DNA of 49,487 nt from an uncultured Planctomycetaceae bacterium (GTDB taxonomy: Bacteria; Planctomycetota; Planctomycetia; Planctomycetales; Planctomycetaceae): positions 1 to 49,487 of the forward strand of contig CAIQIE010000324.1 of the NCBI GenBank assembly GCA_903871805.1, written 5' to 3'. Positions within the stretch are counted from its first letter, which is position 1. Every line of letters begins with the position of its first letter. The notes below the pieces were generated by a model. That model searched no databases, was not told where the DNA came from, and saw nothing but the letters and a program-made list of their open reading frames with translations. A program made the position numbers and the translations under genes. Shown here one piece after another: positions 1 through 10,244 of the stretch.

Positions 1-309
1 CCAGAACCAGGCCTGAGCCGAATGATCCGCCGGTAGATGTTCCAGTTGAATCTCGCGTCGGGCGTAGAGTCCTTCGGCGACTCCCTCGGCCTGATCCAGT
101 TGATCCAGGCACTCCGCATCCACACGGTACAGTTCTCCTTCGACCGGGAGTCCGGCAGGCCAATCGACCAGACCAGGGTAGGAGCCCAGGTGGAAGATTC
201 GGTACAGCGGTTTGGTAACTGCCGGTCCGGAGAAGTCGGCGCGTTTCATCAGCCAATGCAGGGCGTAGCCACGTTTCAGGGAGCCGTAAACAAAAACCAG
301 TTGCGACAT
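1..309 (-). CDS. Gamma-glutamylcyclotransferase-like (AIG2/YtfP) protein, 3' end cut
   Basis: The minus strand reads from an ATG at 309 into the window edge for 103 codons without a stop, so the C-terminus is missing. The N-terminus MSQLVFVYGSLKRGY carries the VYGSL motif that forms the substrate pocket of the gamma-glutamylcyclotransferase/AIG2-like family. Later come a YPGLVDWP segment and a VEGELYRV strand, as in that fold. The family removes gamma-glutamyl groups as 5-oxoproline or acts on gamma-glutamylamines, but small bacterial members are mostly of unproven substrate. The usual acidic catalytic residue lies in the LDQAEG stretch. It is divergent from the ATPase gene at 592, with 282 bases between them that hold both promoters. 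Confidence 0.8.
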   Translation of the reverse strand, partial: MSQLVFVYGSLKRGYALHWLMKRADFSGPAVTKPLYRIFHLGSYPGLVDWPAGLPVEGELYRVDAECLDQLDQAEGVAEGLYARREIQLEHLPADHSAQAWFW

Positions 310-591
310 GGGTGGGAGACTTTGAGAGGAATTCGGGGGAATTGAATCGGGAAATACCCTGTGTTGCCTGTTCGCATGAGATTGGCTGCCAATAATCAGA
401 GTGGATGACATTGGCATCCAGCGAATATCCACATGTCTGCAAATTTTACGTAATGCGAGTCGCCGGAGAAGAGACCGCCGGCGAATGGAGTGCGTAGAAT
501 TTGGCAGAAGCTTTGATCCTGAAGGCCGTGGTGTTGCAAATCCGGCAACAGGATCTGTTCCGAAACGTTTCTGACCAGAAAAGAACTGCTT

Positions 592-2007
592 ATGAGTACC
601 GGTGAATTGCCACGAACTCTGGCTGAGCTGAAAGCCAGCGGCTGGAAGTCACGATCGGTGAAACAGGAGATTCAGCAGAATTTCCAGAAGCTTCTGGGGG
701 CAGGCGAAGAGTTGTTTCCCGGGATGGTGGGTTATGAGAACACGGTCGTTCCAGAAATCAGTCTGGCCTTGCTGGCTGGACATGACATTCTGTTTCTGGG
801 TGAAAAGGGGCAGGGAAAAAGTCGTATGATGCGACTGTTGCCTCGTTTTCTGGACCCGGTCATACCTTATCTGGACCTGCCGGGTTGCCCTGTGCATGAG
901 GATCCTTACAACCCGATCACAAGTCAGGGGCGTCGATATCTTGAAGAGGTTCCGGAAGACAGTATTAAGATCCTGTGGTGGCCTCGTGAGCAGCGCTATG
1001 CAGAGCGGTTGGCGCCGGGGACAAAGTTTGCGGACATCATTGGCGAAATTGATCCTGCGAAGCTGGCGGGCGGAACCAGCATGTCCGCCGAAGAGGCGCT
1101 GCACTTTGGCTTGATTCCCAGGATGCATCGTGGAATCTTCGCAATGAATGAGTTACCTGAGCTGGACGAACTGGTTCAGGTGGGGCTGTTCAATATTCTG
1201 GAAGAGCGCGACGTGCAGATTCGGGGCTACCCCATTCAGTTTGATCTGGACGTGATGATTCTGTTCTCCGCGAATCCCTCGACCTACAACCGCAGTGGTA
1301 AGGTCATACCGCAGTTGAAGGACCGGATTGGCAGTTTGATACAGACGCATTATCCGACAGAGCGCGACGCCGGGATCCGGATCATGGAGCAGGAGTGTGA
1401 GATTGATCTGGGCGGGGACTTCCCGGTAGTGGTTCCATGGTTTATGAAGCAGATCATCGAGGAGATCAGTCGAAAAGCGCGTCGAAGCCGCTACATCGAC
1501 CAACAATCCGGCGTCAGTGCGCGTTTCAGTATTGCGAACTACCAGACGATGATTGCCAGTGCCCGCCGTCGCGGTGCGGTGCTGGTAGAAAAGCCCGCTG
1601 TACCTCGGATCAGCGACCTTGGTCATCTGTATTCGTCGTCACTGGGTAAGCTGGAAGTGGATCTGATGAGTAGTCATCAGATGAGTGAAAAGCAGGTCCT
1701 GGACAGCGTCGTGGCCGAAGCGATTCGGGCTGTTTTCGAGGAGTATGTGGAGCAGCACGGTCTGGACGAGATCTCGAAGATCTTTGCAAAGGGCGTCAGG
1801 ATTGAGATTGGTGATATGCTGCCCAGTTCTCACTACGAATCGTTGCTGAAGCGAGTACCTCCGGTATGGGACAAGGCCTTTGAGGTAAATGCCTCAGAGA
1901 ACGCTGCCATGCGAGCATCCTGTGTGGAGTTTGTGCTGGCGGGGCTGTATTCCACGGAGAAGATCAGCAGATCACAGCGGCATGGGATCGTGACTTACGA
2001 CATCTGA
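592..2007 (+). CDS. AAA+ ATPase of the magnesium-chelatase ChlI / MoxR-like group
   Basis: A 471-residue AAA+ ATPase. Walker A is GEKGQGKS at about residues 70-77. The [11 protein letters not shown] segment is in the Walker B position, with N-E in place of the common [14 protein letters not shown] resembles the sensor 1 region (ANP) of ChlI and MoxR proteins, followed by LKDRIGS as the arginine-finger-like segment. Family members remodel protein complexes and often work with a VWA-domain partner; none is adjacent here. The C-terminal third (about 290-471) is helical and probably forms the lid. The start has only a weak ribosome site. A strong terminator follows directly. The ATPase call is firm; the client is unknown. 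Confidence 0.85.
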   Translation: MSTGELPRTLAELKASGWKSRSVKQEIQQNFQKLLGAGEELFPGMVGYENTVVPEISLALLAGHDILFLGEKGQGKSRMMRLLPRFLDPVIPYLDLPGCPVHEDPYNPITSQGRRYLEEVPEDSIKILWWPREQRYAERLAPGTKFADIIGEIDPAKLAGGTSMSAEEALHFGLIPRMHRGIFAMNELPELDELVQVGLFNILEERDVQIRGYPIQFDLDVMILFSANPSTYNRSGKVIPQLKDRIGSLIQTHYPTERDAGIRIMEQECEIDLGGDFPVVVPWFMKQIIEEISRKARRSRYIDQQSGVSARFSIANYQTMIASARRRGAVLVEKPAVPRISDLGHLYSSSLGKLEVDLMSSHQMSEKQVLDSVVAEAIRAVFEEYVEQHGLDEISKIFAKGVRIEIGDMLPSSHYESLLKRVPPVWDKAFEVNASENAAMRASCVEFVLAGLYSTEKISRSQRHGIVTYDI

Positions 2008-2034
2008 ATGATGTCGGGCCGCATTCTGCAACAG

Positions 2035-2090
2035 AAAAAAGCCGAACCGTTCATCGCGATTTGAAATCGCCTGAACGGTTCGGCTTTTTA
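2035..2090. terminator. Bidirectional intrinsic terminator
   Basis: A near-perfect hairpin occupies 2041-2084, with outer arms GCCGAACCGTTCA and TGAACGGTTCGGC and an inner GCGATTT/AAATCGC extension. It has an A6 run on its left and a T5 run on its right, so it works in both directions. It ends the ATPase gene (plus) and rpoD (minus). Confidence 0.92.
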
Positions 2091-2121
2091 ATTCACAATC
2101 AATACGGTGTGAACCAGTCTG

Positions 2122-3765
2122 TCAGTGCCCTGCAACGGCAGCGACACTTTCCAGAAATCCCTGCAGCTGGCGACTTCGCACGGGGTGCTGCAATTTCCGA
2201 ACGGCCTTGGCTTCGATTTGTCGTACGCGTTCGCGGGTGACTTTGAAGATTCGTCCTACCTCTTCAAGCGTGTAGGTGTAGCCATCTCCCAGCCCGTACC
2301 GTAGTTTGATGATTTCGCGTTCACGGTAGGTAAGAGTTTTTAGAACCGTATCAATTTTATCTTTGAGCATCTCTGATGCGGCATTGCTGACTGGGCTGTC
2401 GTTGCCACGATCTTCAAGAAAGTCTCCAAACGCGCTGTCATCACCTTCGCCGATGGGCTTATCAAGGCTGACGGGCTGTCGGGAAATCCTCATGACGCGT
2501 CGCGCTTCCTCGATCGGTACGCCGGCGGCTTCGGCCATTTCTTCAACGGTTGGTTCTCGGCCGATTTCCTGCAGCAGGACGCGAGCGGCGGCCCGCAGCC
2601 TGGTCATGGCTTCGATCATATGAACAGGAACGCGGATCGTGCGTGCCTGGTCTGCGATTGCGCGAGTGATCGCCTGGCGAATCCACCATGTGGCGTACGT
2701 GGAGAACTTATAGCCGCGACGGTACTCGTACTTATCAACCGCTCGCATCAGGCCGGTGTTACCTTCCTGAATCAGATCGAGAAACGTGAGTCCACGGTTG
2801 CGGTATTTTTTAGCGATAGAGACTACCAGACGCAGATTGCCGCCTGAAAGATCCCGCATCGCCTTGTCATATTCATTATGTCGCTGCACGATGATACGAA
2901 CACGTGCTGCCATCGACCCTGGTGTTTCTCTGGTCAGTTCAATAAGCTCATCGAGTTCCTTCCGGAGGTGTCGGCTTTCATCAATGGCGGAGGTCAGGTT
3001 TCGCAGGCTATCAACCTGTTCCTGAAGTTCAGTCATACGAGCGGAGATCTGTTCCAGGCGTTTCATGCATGGCTGCAGTCTCTGTGTTCGCAGGCTGAGT
3101 TCTTCAAGGAGAGTCACACAGCGACGCCGGCGTTCAGCGACTCGATGCTGCAGTGCCGACTGTTCTTCTTCGGAGAGGCGCCCGGAGCGAAGGGCGAGAT
3201 AGTCCTCTGAATCACGCTTGCGAATGTTCTCTATAGTGGACAGATTGATGGGCATACGTCCAAGAATCTGTTCCTTCTCGAGACTTTCTGTCATGGACAC
3301 TTTGATGGTGCGATCAAACGGCAGTTCGCCGCGATAAACACGTACCAGAGTCTCGTGACAGTAGTTGAGGGCAAATTCTGTGGAAAGCAGGGCGCGTCGG
3401 AAACGCCGTCGAGTGACCTCGATTTGCTTGGCTAGGAAAATCTCTTCTTCGCGTGACAGCAGAGGAATTTCCCCCATCTGACTGAGGTAGACGCGGATGG
3501 GATCTTCGCCGCCGCGACCCTCGTCATCGATGCGAATTTCCTGCTTCCGCTTCTTTCTTGAAGCAAGCGGGACAGAGTGGCCCTGTATCTCCGGATCGGG
3601 CAACAGCGGAATGTTCAGTTCCTCGAGAAAGATAATGAGATTATCGAGGTGCTGTGGATCTGTGGCTTCGTCCGGAAGGTAGGAGTTCACCTGGGAAAAA
3701 GTCAGGTGTCCCTGCTTCATTCCGGCCTTAACCAGATTCCGAAGGCCTTCATCGAGATACTTCAT
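2122..3765 (-). CDS. rpoD: RNA polymerase sigma factor RpoD (primary sigma-70)
   Basis: A 547-residue primary sigma factor. A short region 1.1-like N-terminus (about 1-60) is followed by region 1.2 ([20 protein letters not shown], about 88-107) and a long charged helical non-conserved region to about 300. Region 2 has [32 protein letters not shown] and the -10-reading [16 protein letters not shown]. Region 3 lies around [10 protein letters not shown] and region 4 around [20 protein letters not shown], the -35-binding helix-turn-helix. These are the invariant features of group 1 sigma factors. The start ATG has GGAG about ten bases upstream. It lies 93 bases downstream of dnaG on the same strand, the classical dnaG-rpoD arrangement, and ends at the shared terminator. 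Confidence 0.97.
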   Translation of the reverse strand: MKYLDEGLRNLVKAGMKQGHLTFSQVNSYLPDEATDPQHLDNLIIFLEELNIPLLPDPEIQGHSVPLASRKKRKQEIRIDDEGRGGEDPIRVYLSQMGEIPLLSREEEIFLAKQIEVTRRRFRRALLSTEFALNYCHETLVRVYRGELPFDRTIKVSMTESLEKEQILGRMPINLSTIENIRKRDSEDYLALRSGRLSEEEQSALQHRVAERRRRCVTLLEELSLRTQRLQPCMKRLEQISARMTELQEQVDSLRNLTSAIDESRHLRKELDELIELTRETPGSMAARVRIIVQRHNEYDKAMRDLSGGNLRLVVSIAKKYRNRGLTFLDLIQEGNTGLMRAVDKYEYRRGYKFSTYATWWIRQAITRAIADQARTIRVPVHMIEAMTRLRAAARVLLQEIGREPTVEEMAEAAGVPIEEARRVMRISRQPVSLDKPIGEGDDSAFGDFLEDRGNDSPVSNAASEMLKDKIDTVLKTLTYREREIIKLRYGLGDGYTYTLEEVGRIFKVTRERVRQIEAKAVRKLQHPVRSRQLQGFLESVAAVAGH

Positions 3766-3858
3766 GGTTTATGACTCCGAGCAGCTTGTGTGCTTCCGTG
3801 GACGAGTTCCTGTGGGCAGGGGACGCGTTGCCGGGAGCGATTCTTTTGTATTACGACA

Positions 3859-5757
3859 TTATTTGAAAGACGAAGGATTTCCCATTTGACTTTTACGAAA
3901 CTGCTGCAACCGGCGAAGAGCGTTGCGTGTTTCTTCATTAAGTTCGTTCGCGGATTTGTCGGTCGAAGCGAGCAACTGGCGGGACAATTGTCCGGCCTGT
4001 TTTTCGCGTTTCTCCAGAAGAGGTCCAAGGACCCGTTCCAGATGGGGCGGGAAGGTGGAAGACGAGTCCTCCGGTTTCCTGCCTTCCGACATCAGACGAA
4101 AGATTCCTTTTTCTTCAGCAGAGTCGACTATTGCATTGATCAGGCTGAGAAGTTCAGAGTCTGAATCAGATGCGATAATCAGTCTGCCAAGTTCCGGCAG
4201 TTCTCCTTCTTCCTTCCAGAGATCTATACACAGAGCCAGCAGACGCTGATGGCGTGTGTTTTCGAAATCATCCGGGCCGACGTGGTGTCGGATCAGATCA
4301 ATGGTCTCAGGACAGGTCAGGATGATCTCCAGCAGTTCCCGTTCCGCCTTTTCGATGGCGTTTTCCGGGCGAGCCGGGATTTTTCCTGCCTTTGCGTCCT
4401 GCGGTCTTCTCAGAACCACCTTTTTCTGCGAAGCGTTCCTCAACTCACTCAACTGCTGGCGGGCAATCCGCTCATCCACCTGGACTCGCCAGCAAACATT
4501 GCGAAGGATCAGATCTTCACGAATGCTTCCCGCCAGCCCCGGGGCCGAGGACAGAAACTCCAGCATTTGTCCCATCACCTGCTGGCGACCCGAAACAGAA
4601 TTTGTTCCTGTTCGCTTCAGAACGGCCTGCAGCTTAAACTCCCATGCTTCCGACGCTGACTCGGTCAGACGCAGGAAATCCTCTCGACTGTGTTCCTCAA
4701 GATAGTCCGCAGGATCCTTCCCTGACGGAACATTCAGAATACGCAGATCCAGATCCTGTGCGATGAATTGCGATATTGAGCGTTCTGCAGCGCGTTGCCC
4801 TGCATCATCACTGTCGAACACCAGCACCACTCGAGGTGCAAAACGTCGCAACACCCGCACATGATCTTCTGTCAATGCCGTCCCCAGGGTTGCCACCGCG
4901 TTGGTGACCCCGGCCTGATGACAGGCAATGCAGTCCATGTAGCCCTCAACTATGATCGCGCAGCCCTGTCTGCGAATGGATTCTCTTGCTCGATCGAACG
5001 AATACATCATTCGACGCTTCTGGAAAATCGCACTCTCCTGACTGTTCCAGTATTTCCCTCGATTCTGGTCGTTGCGTCCGGGCAACACACGTCCCCCAAA
5101 CGCCACGATTTTTCCATTCTCGTTGAAAATCGGGAAAATCAGTCGATCCGCCAGGTCCATTGGCGAATATCCCTGACCATCATCTCGCTCTCGAATCAAC
5201 CCCGCCGCAACCAGCTGAGCCGGTGTGTAACGCCCCCGAGCTCTCTCCTGGAACCAGTAACGATCTTCCGGATGGTATCCCAGCCTGAAGTTTCTGACCG
5301 TTTCTTCTGACAGTTTACGTTTGGCAACATACTCCCTTGCGTGCTCTGCATTTCGGCCGGTCTGCAGTGCCTGATGCATCAGATTTGCTGCCCACTCGAC
5401 AACCTCCAGAGTGTCCGCCTTACTGGGACCACCACCTGGCTGTTCCTGTCGATGTTTCTTTGGAATCTCCAGCCTCGCTCTGCGTGCCAGACTTTCCATG
5501 GCTTCCGGGAAGGAAACCTTTTCTATATTCATCACCCAGCGGAAGCAGTCGCCCCCTTCGTCGCAAACCCAGCAGCGATATGACTGTCGATCCGGGTACA
5601 CGAAAAAAGACGGATTATGGTCGTCATGAAACGGACACAACCCTAAGTACTGCCGACCGCCATGCTGTGGTTTGAGTGCCACAATTTCGGAAACCAGATC
5701 GACCAGATTGGTGCTGGATCGGACGAGCTCCTTGAAGTCATCACCCGTTCCCTGCAC
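3859..5757 (-). CDS. dnaG: DNA primase DnaG
   Basis: A 632-residue primase that makes RNA primers for Okazaki fragments and works with the replicative helicase. The N-terminal CHC2 zinc finger uses C41, H44, C62 and C65 (CPFHDD and RCWVC). The catalytic core follows, with FGGRVL and the TOPRIM motifs IVEGYMD and VFDSDDAGQRA, whose acidic residues bind metal. The C-terminal 180 residues are helical and fit a DnaB-interaction domain. Length is normal for the family. The start overlaps by 17 bases the end of a small upstream ORF (5741-5995), which may give translational coupling. rpoD follows 93 bases later. Confidence 0.97.
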   Translation of the reverse strand: MQGTGDDFKELVRSSTNLVDLVSEIVALKPQHGGRQYLGLCPFHDDHNPSFFVYPDRQSYRCWVCDEGGDCFRWVMNIEKVSFPEAMESLARRARLEIPKKHRQEQPGGGPSKADTLEVVEWAANLMHQALQTGRNAEHAREYVAKRKLSEETVRNFRLGYHPEDRYWFQERARGRYTPAQLVAAGLIRERDDGQGYSPMDLADRLIFPIFNENGKIVAFGGRVLPGRNDQNRGKYWNSQESAIFQKRRMMYSFDRARESIRRQGCAIIVEGYMDCIACHQAGVTNAVATLGTALTEDHVRVLRRFAPRVVLVFDSDDAGQRAAERSISQFIAQDLDLRILNVPSGKDPADYLEEHSREDFLRLTESASEAWEFKLQAVLKRTGTNSVSGRQQVMGQMLEFLSSAPGLAGSIREDLILRNVCWRVQVDERIARQQLSELRNASQKKVVLRRPQDAKAGKIPARPENAIEKAERELLEIILTCPETIDLIRHHVGPDDFENTRHQRLLALCIDLWKEEGELPELGRLIIASDSDSELLSLINAIVDSAEEKGIFRLMSEGRKPEDSSSTFPPHLERVLGPLLEKREKQAGQLSRQLLASTDKSANELNEETRNALRRLQQFRKSQMGNPSSFK

Positions 5758-5995
5758 TGGTCTGCTCCACCTGTACCGATACCAGCGTCAAGGCTTCGAA
5801 AAAAACGAAATCCTCTTCTGCTGTCGGATTTGAACTAAGGACAACCCCAAAACGATAACCTCGTTCCCGGCGCAGCCTTAACCACGTCGCAACTGAAGTC
5901 TCTATTCCGGGGGTGAAGTGCAGCGGGAGATCTCTTTCTGCTCGACCGCTGATTTCGTGGGCTTTGACGCTGGGAGAGTACTTCCTGACCCTCAT
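5741..5995 (-). CDS. Small hypothetical protein overlapping the dnaG start
   Basis: An 84-residue ORF begins with MRVRKYSPSVKAHEISG and ends with a strand-like LVSVQVEQ. I do not recognise it. Favouring a real gene: the ATG start, protein-like composition with a plausible alternation of strands and helices, and the tight 17-base overlap with dnaG on the same strand. Against it: the ribosome site is weak. Many bacteria have rpsU before dnaG; this is not S21. It could be a planctomycete-specific member of the dnaG-rpoD operon. Confidence 0.5.
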   Translation of the reverse strand: MRVRKYSPSVKAHEISGRAERDLPLHFTPGIETSVATWLRLRRERGYRFGVVLSSNPTAEEDFVFFEALTLVSVQVEQTSAGNG

Positions 5996-6482
5996 GTTCT
6001 TAGCCCGACAATTTTAACCAGGATCCCTTCCCGGTCAAGGAGTTCGGTGAATCTGGAATACTGAAACCCGCACTTCTACAGTTGAAATCCGGAGAACGTT
6101 GCAGGTCTTCGCTCCGGAATTTTTCTCTGCTATCCGGGCTGTTTACCTGACCTGAGCCATACACTTCCGTGGCACAGCTTCCCTCAGATCACCAGCAGTC
6201 TTCCACTGAATTCTGTTTCCTCAGGAAACCCTGCGAATTCGTAAAATCCCCTTGCCCCACAGCGAATCAATCTCCTGCTGTGTGGGATCCCGATGCAGAT
6301 GCCCCGGCGCGCGGGGCACCCACTTTCCAGGCTGCTCAGCCGCAGCACGCGACCACCGTGATCACAGAATATTGCCCTGGTCTGTCTGACAAAGACCAAT
6401 CCTGTTTGTGGATTGGCTGGCCACCGGAGCCTGCATACTTAGCACGAGGCAAGGATCTCATGCCGATAGGACCGTTTTGCGA
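5996..6482. other. Intergenic stretch between rsfS and the dnaG cluster
   Basis: 487 bases with no convincing gene on either strand. A short TTG-started minus-strand ORF (6184-6399) has no family features. It probably contains the promoter of the dnaG-rpoD unit, but I cannot pick out clear boxes. A GC-rich GCCCCGGCGCGCGGGGC hairpin at about 6301-6317 lacks a following T-run. Confidence 0.5.
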
Positions 6483-6971
6483 TCAGGTCGTCGAAGGAGC
6501 GTCAGACTGTCTGTCCGTAAGTGTTCCGGAGGGCAGTTGCTGCCAGTCAATCTGTGGCGCGTCTGCCCAGAGTTGTTCCAATTTGTATAGGGCACGTCCA
6601 TCTGGAGTGAACACATGCAGTACGACATCACCGTAGTCCACAAGAATCCAATTGCCCTCTGTGCGGTAACCCTCGATGCTAATGCGACGATTGCCATCTT
6701 CATGCTTTAACTTGCGGTTCACTTCATCCGCGATCGCGTGCATCTGACGCTGACTGCTTCCCGTGGCGATGACGAAAAAGTCCACGATTGAGGTGATGTG
6801 CGTCAGGTCGAGAACCACGATGTTCTGTCCCCGCAACTGATCCGCAATATGAGCCGCTGTCACGGCATTCGCCAGACTGTTTTCATAAAGCGCTTTGGAA
6901 CGTGGTGCAGCCGACGACAGCCCTGCAGAAATGGCAGCGATCGTATCACCGGTTCGGGATGGAGTATTCAT
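6483..6971 (-). CDS. rsfS: Ribosomal silencing factor RsfS (Iojap/YbeB)
   Basis: A 162-residue member of the RsfS/Iojap family, which binds ribosomal protein L14 on the large subunit and blocks subunit joining when nutrients are low. Diagnostic segments in order: IVVLDLTHITSIVDFFVIATG (residues about 50-70), then SSQRQMHAIADEV, EGYRTEGNWILVDYGDVVLH and HVFTPDGRALYKLEQLW. A non-conserved 40-residue N-terminal extension precedes the domain, so an internal start is possible. The usual partner genes (nadD, obg) are not next to it. It sits in the long minus-strand run between the glycerophosphodiesterase and dnaG genes. Confidence 0.95.
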   Translation of the reverse strand: MNTPSRTGDTIAAISAGLSSAAPRSKALYENSLANAVTAAHIADQLRGQNIVVLDLTHITSIVDFFVIATGSSQRQMHAIADEVNRKLKHEDGNRRISIEGYRTEGNWILVDYGDVVLHVFTPDGRALYKLEQLWADAPQIDWQQLPSGTLTDRQSDAPSTT

Positions 6972-7127
6972 TGAGATTCACGCGGGGCTGAGGTTCAGTG
7001 GAAAACACCATAGTTTACGCATTCCACTCGCCGGAAACAATCGGCCATGTGTCCGTTCTGATGGCTTTCCCGATGCTCCGCCACTCAACCGCTGCTTTTC
7101 TTTCGCTGATCGACACAGGACTTTGCC

Positions 7128-8333
7128 TTACGGAGTGTCCTTCGGCGTCGTATCCGGGGCTTTTGAATTCAGCAGTCGAAATGGATTTCCCTGACCGCCC
7201 GCGGCAATTCTGGCGTCGCGCCACCTCACGACGATGTCCGGCTGGTCTGCAAAAATACCGTCCACACCGGCATCGACCGTCAACCATTCCAGCAGTGTTT
7301 CCGGGTTATCAACGAACTCCGGCATGGCGTCCGCGCGAAATGTCCAGACATGCACCTGCAGTCCCTCGCTGTGCGCCACAGAAACCACGTCACTGATTTT
7401 TGGGTCTCCTTCCGGTGTCGTGCCCGTAACGACCAGTGTGAGCAGCGCCCCTATTCCGTCACAGAATCCGGCAGCCTCCCGAATCTTTTCAGGTGTCGGG
7501 GCTTTCCCCACCAGCCAGATCAAAGGCAGGGGACTTTTCAACTCATTCCGGATTCGCCGCACTTCCGATTCTTCAAAACACTGCACAAAGACGGGCGCAT
7601 CGGCAGAGTCATAGCCGTACTTTTTGAGGATCGAAAGGATGATTGTTGAAGCATCCATGCCCGCTTCCCGATGACGCACCGGATCTTTAATCTCGACGTA
7701 AACTCCGGTATTGCGCCCCCGTGTGCGATTCATTCCCTGGATCAGCTGCAGATGTTCCTCCAGTGTCGAAATCCGAAAACTGCCCTGCTCCAACGGAAAT
7801 CGCGTTGTCGAATTCTTCCAGGCTCGTCCCGGTGATCTCCGCTCCGTGAGACGCAGCGTCCGCAATTCACTCAACGAAAAATCCATCACGTACCAATGTC
7901 CGTCGGCCCGCTTTCGGTCCGCGTACAATTCTGCCACGTTGGTGATGTCATCGAGTGTCAGGTCATGCAGGACGACGGGAATGCCATCCTTCGATAAGAC
8001 ACAGTCCTGCTCCAGATACTCAGCCCCCATCATGTAAGCCATCACGGCCGCTTCCGTCGTGTGCTCTGGCAGATATCCGGACGCTCCACGGTGGGCAATC
8101 ACAACGGGAGCCGTTGCTGACTGATCCAGAAGCGTAATTCCGGCAGGCGCCGCGTCTGAAACCTGACCGGAACAACTTTGACCCGAAAACCATGACAGCA
8201 GGCAAAACAGACTCATGTACCGCACCCAGCTTTGATTTCGAGGACCGATCTTTCCAGGCGATGGAACGCTGATTCTCAGGCGTTTCGACAAACCGGATCC
8301 GCTCTCAGACCCACCTGTTTTGTTGTCACACAT
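7128..8333 (-). CDS. Exported glycerophosphodiester phosphodiesterase
   Basis: A GDPD-family enzyme that splits glycerophosphodiesters into glycerol-3-phosphate and an alcohol. The TIM-barrel active site is clear: IAHRGASGYLPEHT gives the catalytic His, Arg and Glu; LEQDCVLSKDGIPVVLHD gives the metal-binding Glu/Asp and the second His. Later strands VYVEIKDP and the terminal GVDGIFADQPD fit the barrel end. A hydrophobic stretch (MSLFCLLSWFSGQSC) about 40 residues in implies export; the true start could be that Met at 8216. I chose the ATG at 8333 because the longer reading begins with GTG without a ribosome site. rsfS lies 156 bases downstream on the same strand. Confidence 0.88.
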   Translation of the reverse strand: MCDNKTGGSESGSGLSKRLRISVPSPGKIGPRNQSWVRYMSLFCLLSWFSGQSCSGQVSDAAPAGITLLDQSATAPVVIAHRGASGYLPEHTTEAAVMAYMMGAEYLEQDCVLSKDGIPVVLHDLTLDDITNVAELYADRKRADGHWYVMDFSLSELRTLRLTERRSPGRAWKNSTTRFPLEQGSFRISTLEEHLQLIQGMNRTRGRNTGVYVEIKDPVRHREAGMDASTIILSILKKYGYDSADAPVFVQCFEESEVRRIRNELKSPLPLIWLVGKAPTPEKIREAAGFCDGIGALLTLVVTGTTPEGDPKISDVVSVAHSEGLQVHVWTFRADAMPEFVDNPETLLEWLTVDAGVDGIFADQPDIVVRWRDARIAAGGQGNPFRLLNSKAPDTTPKDTP

Positions 8334-8405
8334 GTCCCGGGTCCCACTTTCTAACGCGTGCTGCACTCAATTGAAAATCTGTGTACCTGTCGTGATCCGG
8401 CGAGA

Positions 8406-9062
8406 TCAGGGCTTAAGTTCCACCGGGATCCATGTTGAGGGATTCCAGGTGACAGGAAAGTCGTCCCCGATGCTCAGCGGAAGCTCGCCCAGCTCCGTGT
8501 CGTGGACCACGCAGTAAAACCCGATCATTCCTGTTTCAGGAACCTGTTCATACCCCGGGATCTGACTTCCCGGAACCCAGAGCGAAACTTTATAGCCGTC
8601 CTCGACCACCTGACTCTCCACTCGACACTTTTTTGCATCCGGAGCATATCGGCCCACGCGTTGCTGAGCGATTTCAGTGAAGCGCACGGTGGCCACGTCT
8701 TCAGCGTCATCGTCCGCAACCATCACCGAGATTGACGTGCAGTATTCCGTGGCGCGCTGGACATTGGCCGTGTGACGAGTATCCACCAGAAACTGGATCC
8801 AGTCAGAATGCACAGGGTCCGACCAGCGACCTGCCGCGGCATTCGATTTCCCCCGCAGCCGCAGTTCCATTCCCAGACCGTCCGGGTTCCAGGCCATTCG
8901 AAGATTCATATGGGCCGAACGAGAATTCAGCTGCGATGGAATGAACAACGAACAGGACTCAGGCAACGACAGCATCCCACGCTTCTTTCCGGGCATGTCA
9001 TCCAGTCGCGGAATCTGCAGCGAGTACTGAAACAGAAACGATGGTGGTACTATGTGATTCAT
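8406..9062 (-). CDS. Carbohydrate-binding family 9-like (DOMON-type) domain protein
   Basis: A 218-residue protein starting at ATG 9062, preceded by GGAAAG at a good distance. The open frame runs further upstream to 9290 but would overlap the UXS gene and lacks a ribosome site. The segments WNPDGLGMELRLRGK, DWIQFLVDTR and DGYKVSLWVPGSQIPGY resemble the beta-sandwich seen in CBM9-like domains common in planctomycetes, where a single domain binds sugar or is part of envelope proteins. No signal peptide is visible. The C-terminus ends TWNPSTWIPVELKP. The fold assignment is by motif impression, not proof; the function is unknown. Confidence 0.7.
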   Translation of the reverse strand: MNHIVPPSFLFQYSLQIPRLDDMPGKKRGMLSLPESCSLFIPSQLNSRSAHMNLRMAWNPDGLGMELRLRGKSNAAAGRWSDPVHSDWIQFLVDTRHTANVQRATEYCTSISVMVADDDAEDVATVRFTEIAQQRVGRYAPDAKKCRVESQVVEDGYKVSLWVPGSQIPGYEQVPETGMIGFYCVVHDTELGELPLSIGDDFPVTWNPSTWIPVELKP

Positions 9063-9253
9063 ACAATCTTTCCGAATGACTTGTTTCAGGCTCAGGGCCT
9101 GCGGTTGGCAGTTCCATTCCTGCAGAGATGCGTTATTGGCGATTCCTCGATGCCCAAAAGTTGCAGCCATGTCCAAACGGGACACAATCGCGGCTGAACG
9201 AGGCATTGAACTGCGGCATCCCCACACCGCTCGCAGTGTGCTTTGGCTTGCCG

Positions 9254-10198
9254 TTACACTCCCGACCCCTTCAGCTGTGAGCGATACCACTCTATTGTGC
9301 GATCCAGCCCGGTCGCCAGCGGGAACTGCGGGGTCCAGTTCAGCAATTGCTTTGCCCGAGTAATATCGGGGCAGCGTTTCCTTGGGTCATCCGTTGGAAG
9401 CGGACAGAACACGATGCGCGAGACGCTGCCAGTGGCCCGAATGACCGACTCGGCAAGCTCGAGCATGGTGTTCTCCACAGGGTTGCCGATATTGACCGGC
9501 CCCGTATGCTCGTTCTGGTCCATCAGACGCAGCATGCCCTCGATGAGGTCGTCAACATAGCAAAAGGATCGCGTCTGAAGTCCATCACCGTAAATAGTCA
9601 GGGGCCTGCCCTGCAGGGCCTGCATAATAAAATTGGACACCACGCGACCATCATCCGGGGCCATCCGGGGCCCATAAGTATTGAAGATTCGAATGATTCG
9701 AATCTCTGTTCCGTGTGATGCGTGATAGTTCATCATCAGCGATTCTGCCATCCGCTTGCCTTCGTCGTAACAGCTGCGTGGCCCGATTGGATTTACGTGC
9801 CCCCAATAGTCTTCGCTCTGCGGATGAACTTCCGGATCCCCATAAACTTCCGATGTCGATGCATGTAGAATTCTGGCTCCGCAGCGGCGTGCCAGCCCCA
9901 TCATGTTGACCATACCAACTGTGGACGTCTTGATCGTCTTGATGGGATTGAACTGGTATGCCTGCGGTGATGCGGGACAGGCCAGATTAAAGATTCGGTC
10001 CGCTTCCACATACAACGGATGTACGATGTCGTGGCGAATCAGCTCAAATCGTGGATTGCCCAGCAGATGACGGATATTGGATTTTTTTCCTGTGAAGAAG
10101 TTATCCACACACATCACATCGTCACCCCGGGCAATCAGCCGATCGCACAGATGACTGCCCAGAAACCCGGCTCCACCAGTTACCAGTACCGTTGCCAT
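9254..10198 (-). CDS. UDP-glucuronate decarboxylase (UDP-xylose synthase), SDR
   Basis: A 314-residue extended SDR that converts UDP-glucuronate to UDP-xylose using bound NAD. The N-terminal Rossmann motif is [12 protein letters not shown] (residues 6-17). The catalytic set is ASTSEVYGD and Y144-x3-K148 (SCYDEGKR). UXS-type signatures include [25 protein letters not shown] and [18 protein letters not shown]. Length matches soluble bacterial UXS. It makes precursors for surface polysaccharide. The start has GGAGAAAG just upstream. It lies 46 bases after gltX on the same strand, probably co-transcribed. Confidence 0.93.
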   Translation of the reverse strand: MATVLVTGGAGFLGSHLCDRLIARGDDVMCVDNFFTGKKSNIRHLLGNPRFELIRHDIVHPLYVEADRIFNLACPASPQAYQFNPIKTIKTSTVGMVNMMGLARRCGARILHASTSEVYGDPEVHPQSEDYWGHVNPIGPRSCYDEGKRMAESLMMNYHASHGTEIRIIRIFNTYGPRMAPDDGRVVSNFIMQALQGRPLTIYGDGLQTRSFCYVDDLIEGMLRLMDQNEHTGPVNIGNPVENTMLELAESVIRATGSVSRIVFCPLPTDDPRKRCPDITRAKQLLNWTPQFPLATGLDRTIEWYRSQLKGSGV

Positions 10199-10244
10199 TT
10201 CACTTTCTCCGAAAAATCTTAGCGCCTTTCAGACCGGAGCTGCA

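Noticed and set aside
6184-6399. TTG-started minus-strand ORF between rsfS and dnaG
   Set aside because: No ribosome site or family features.
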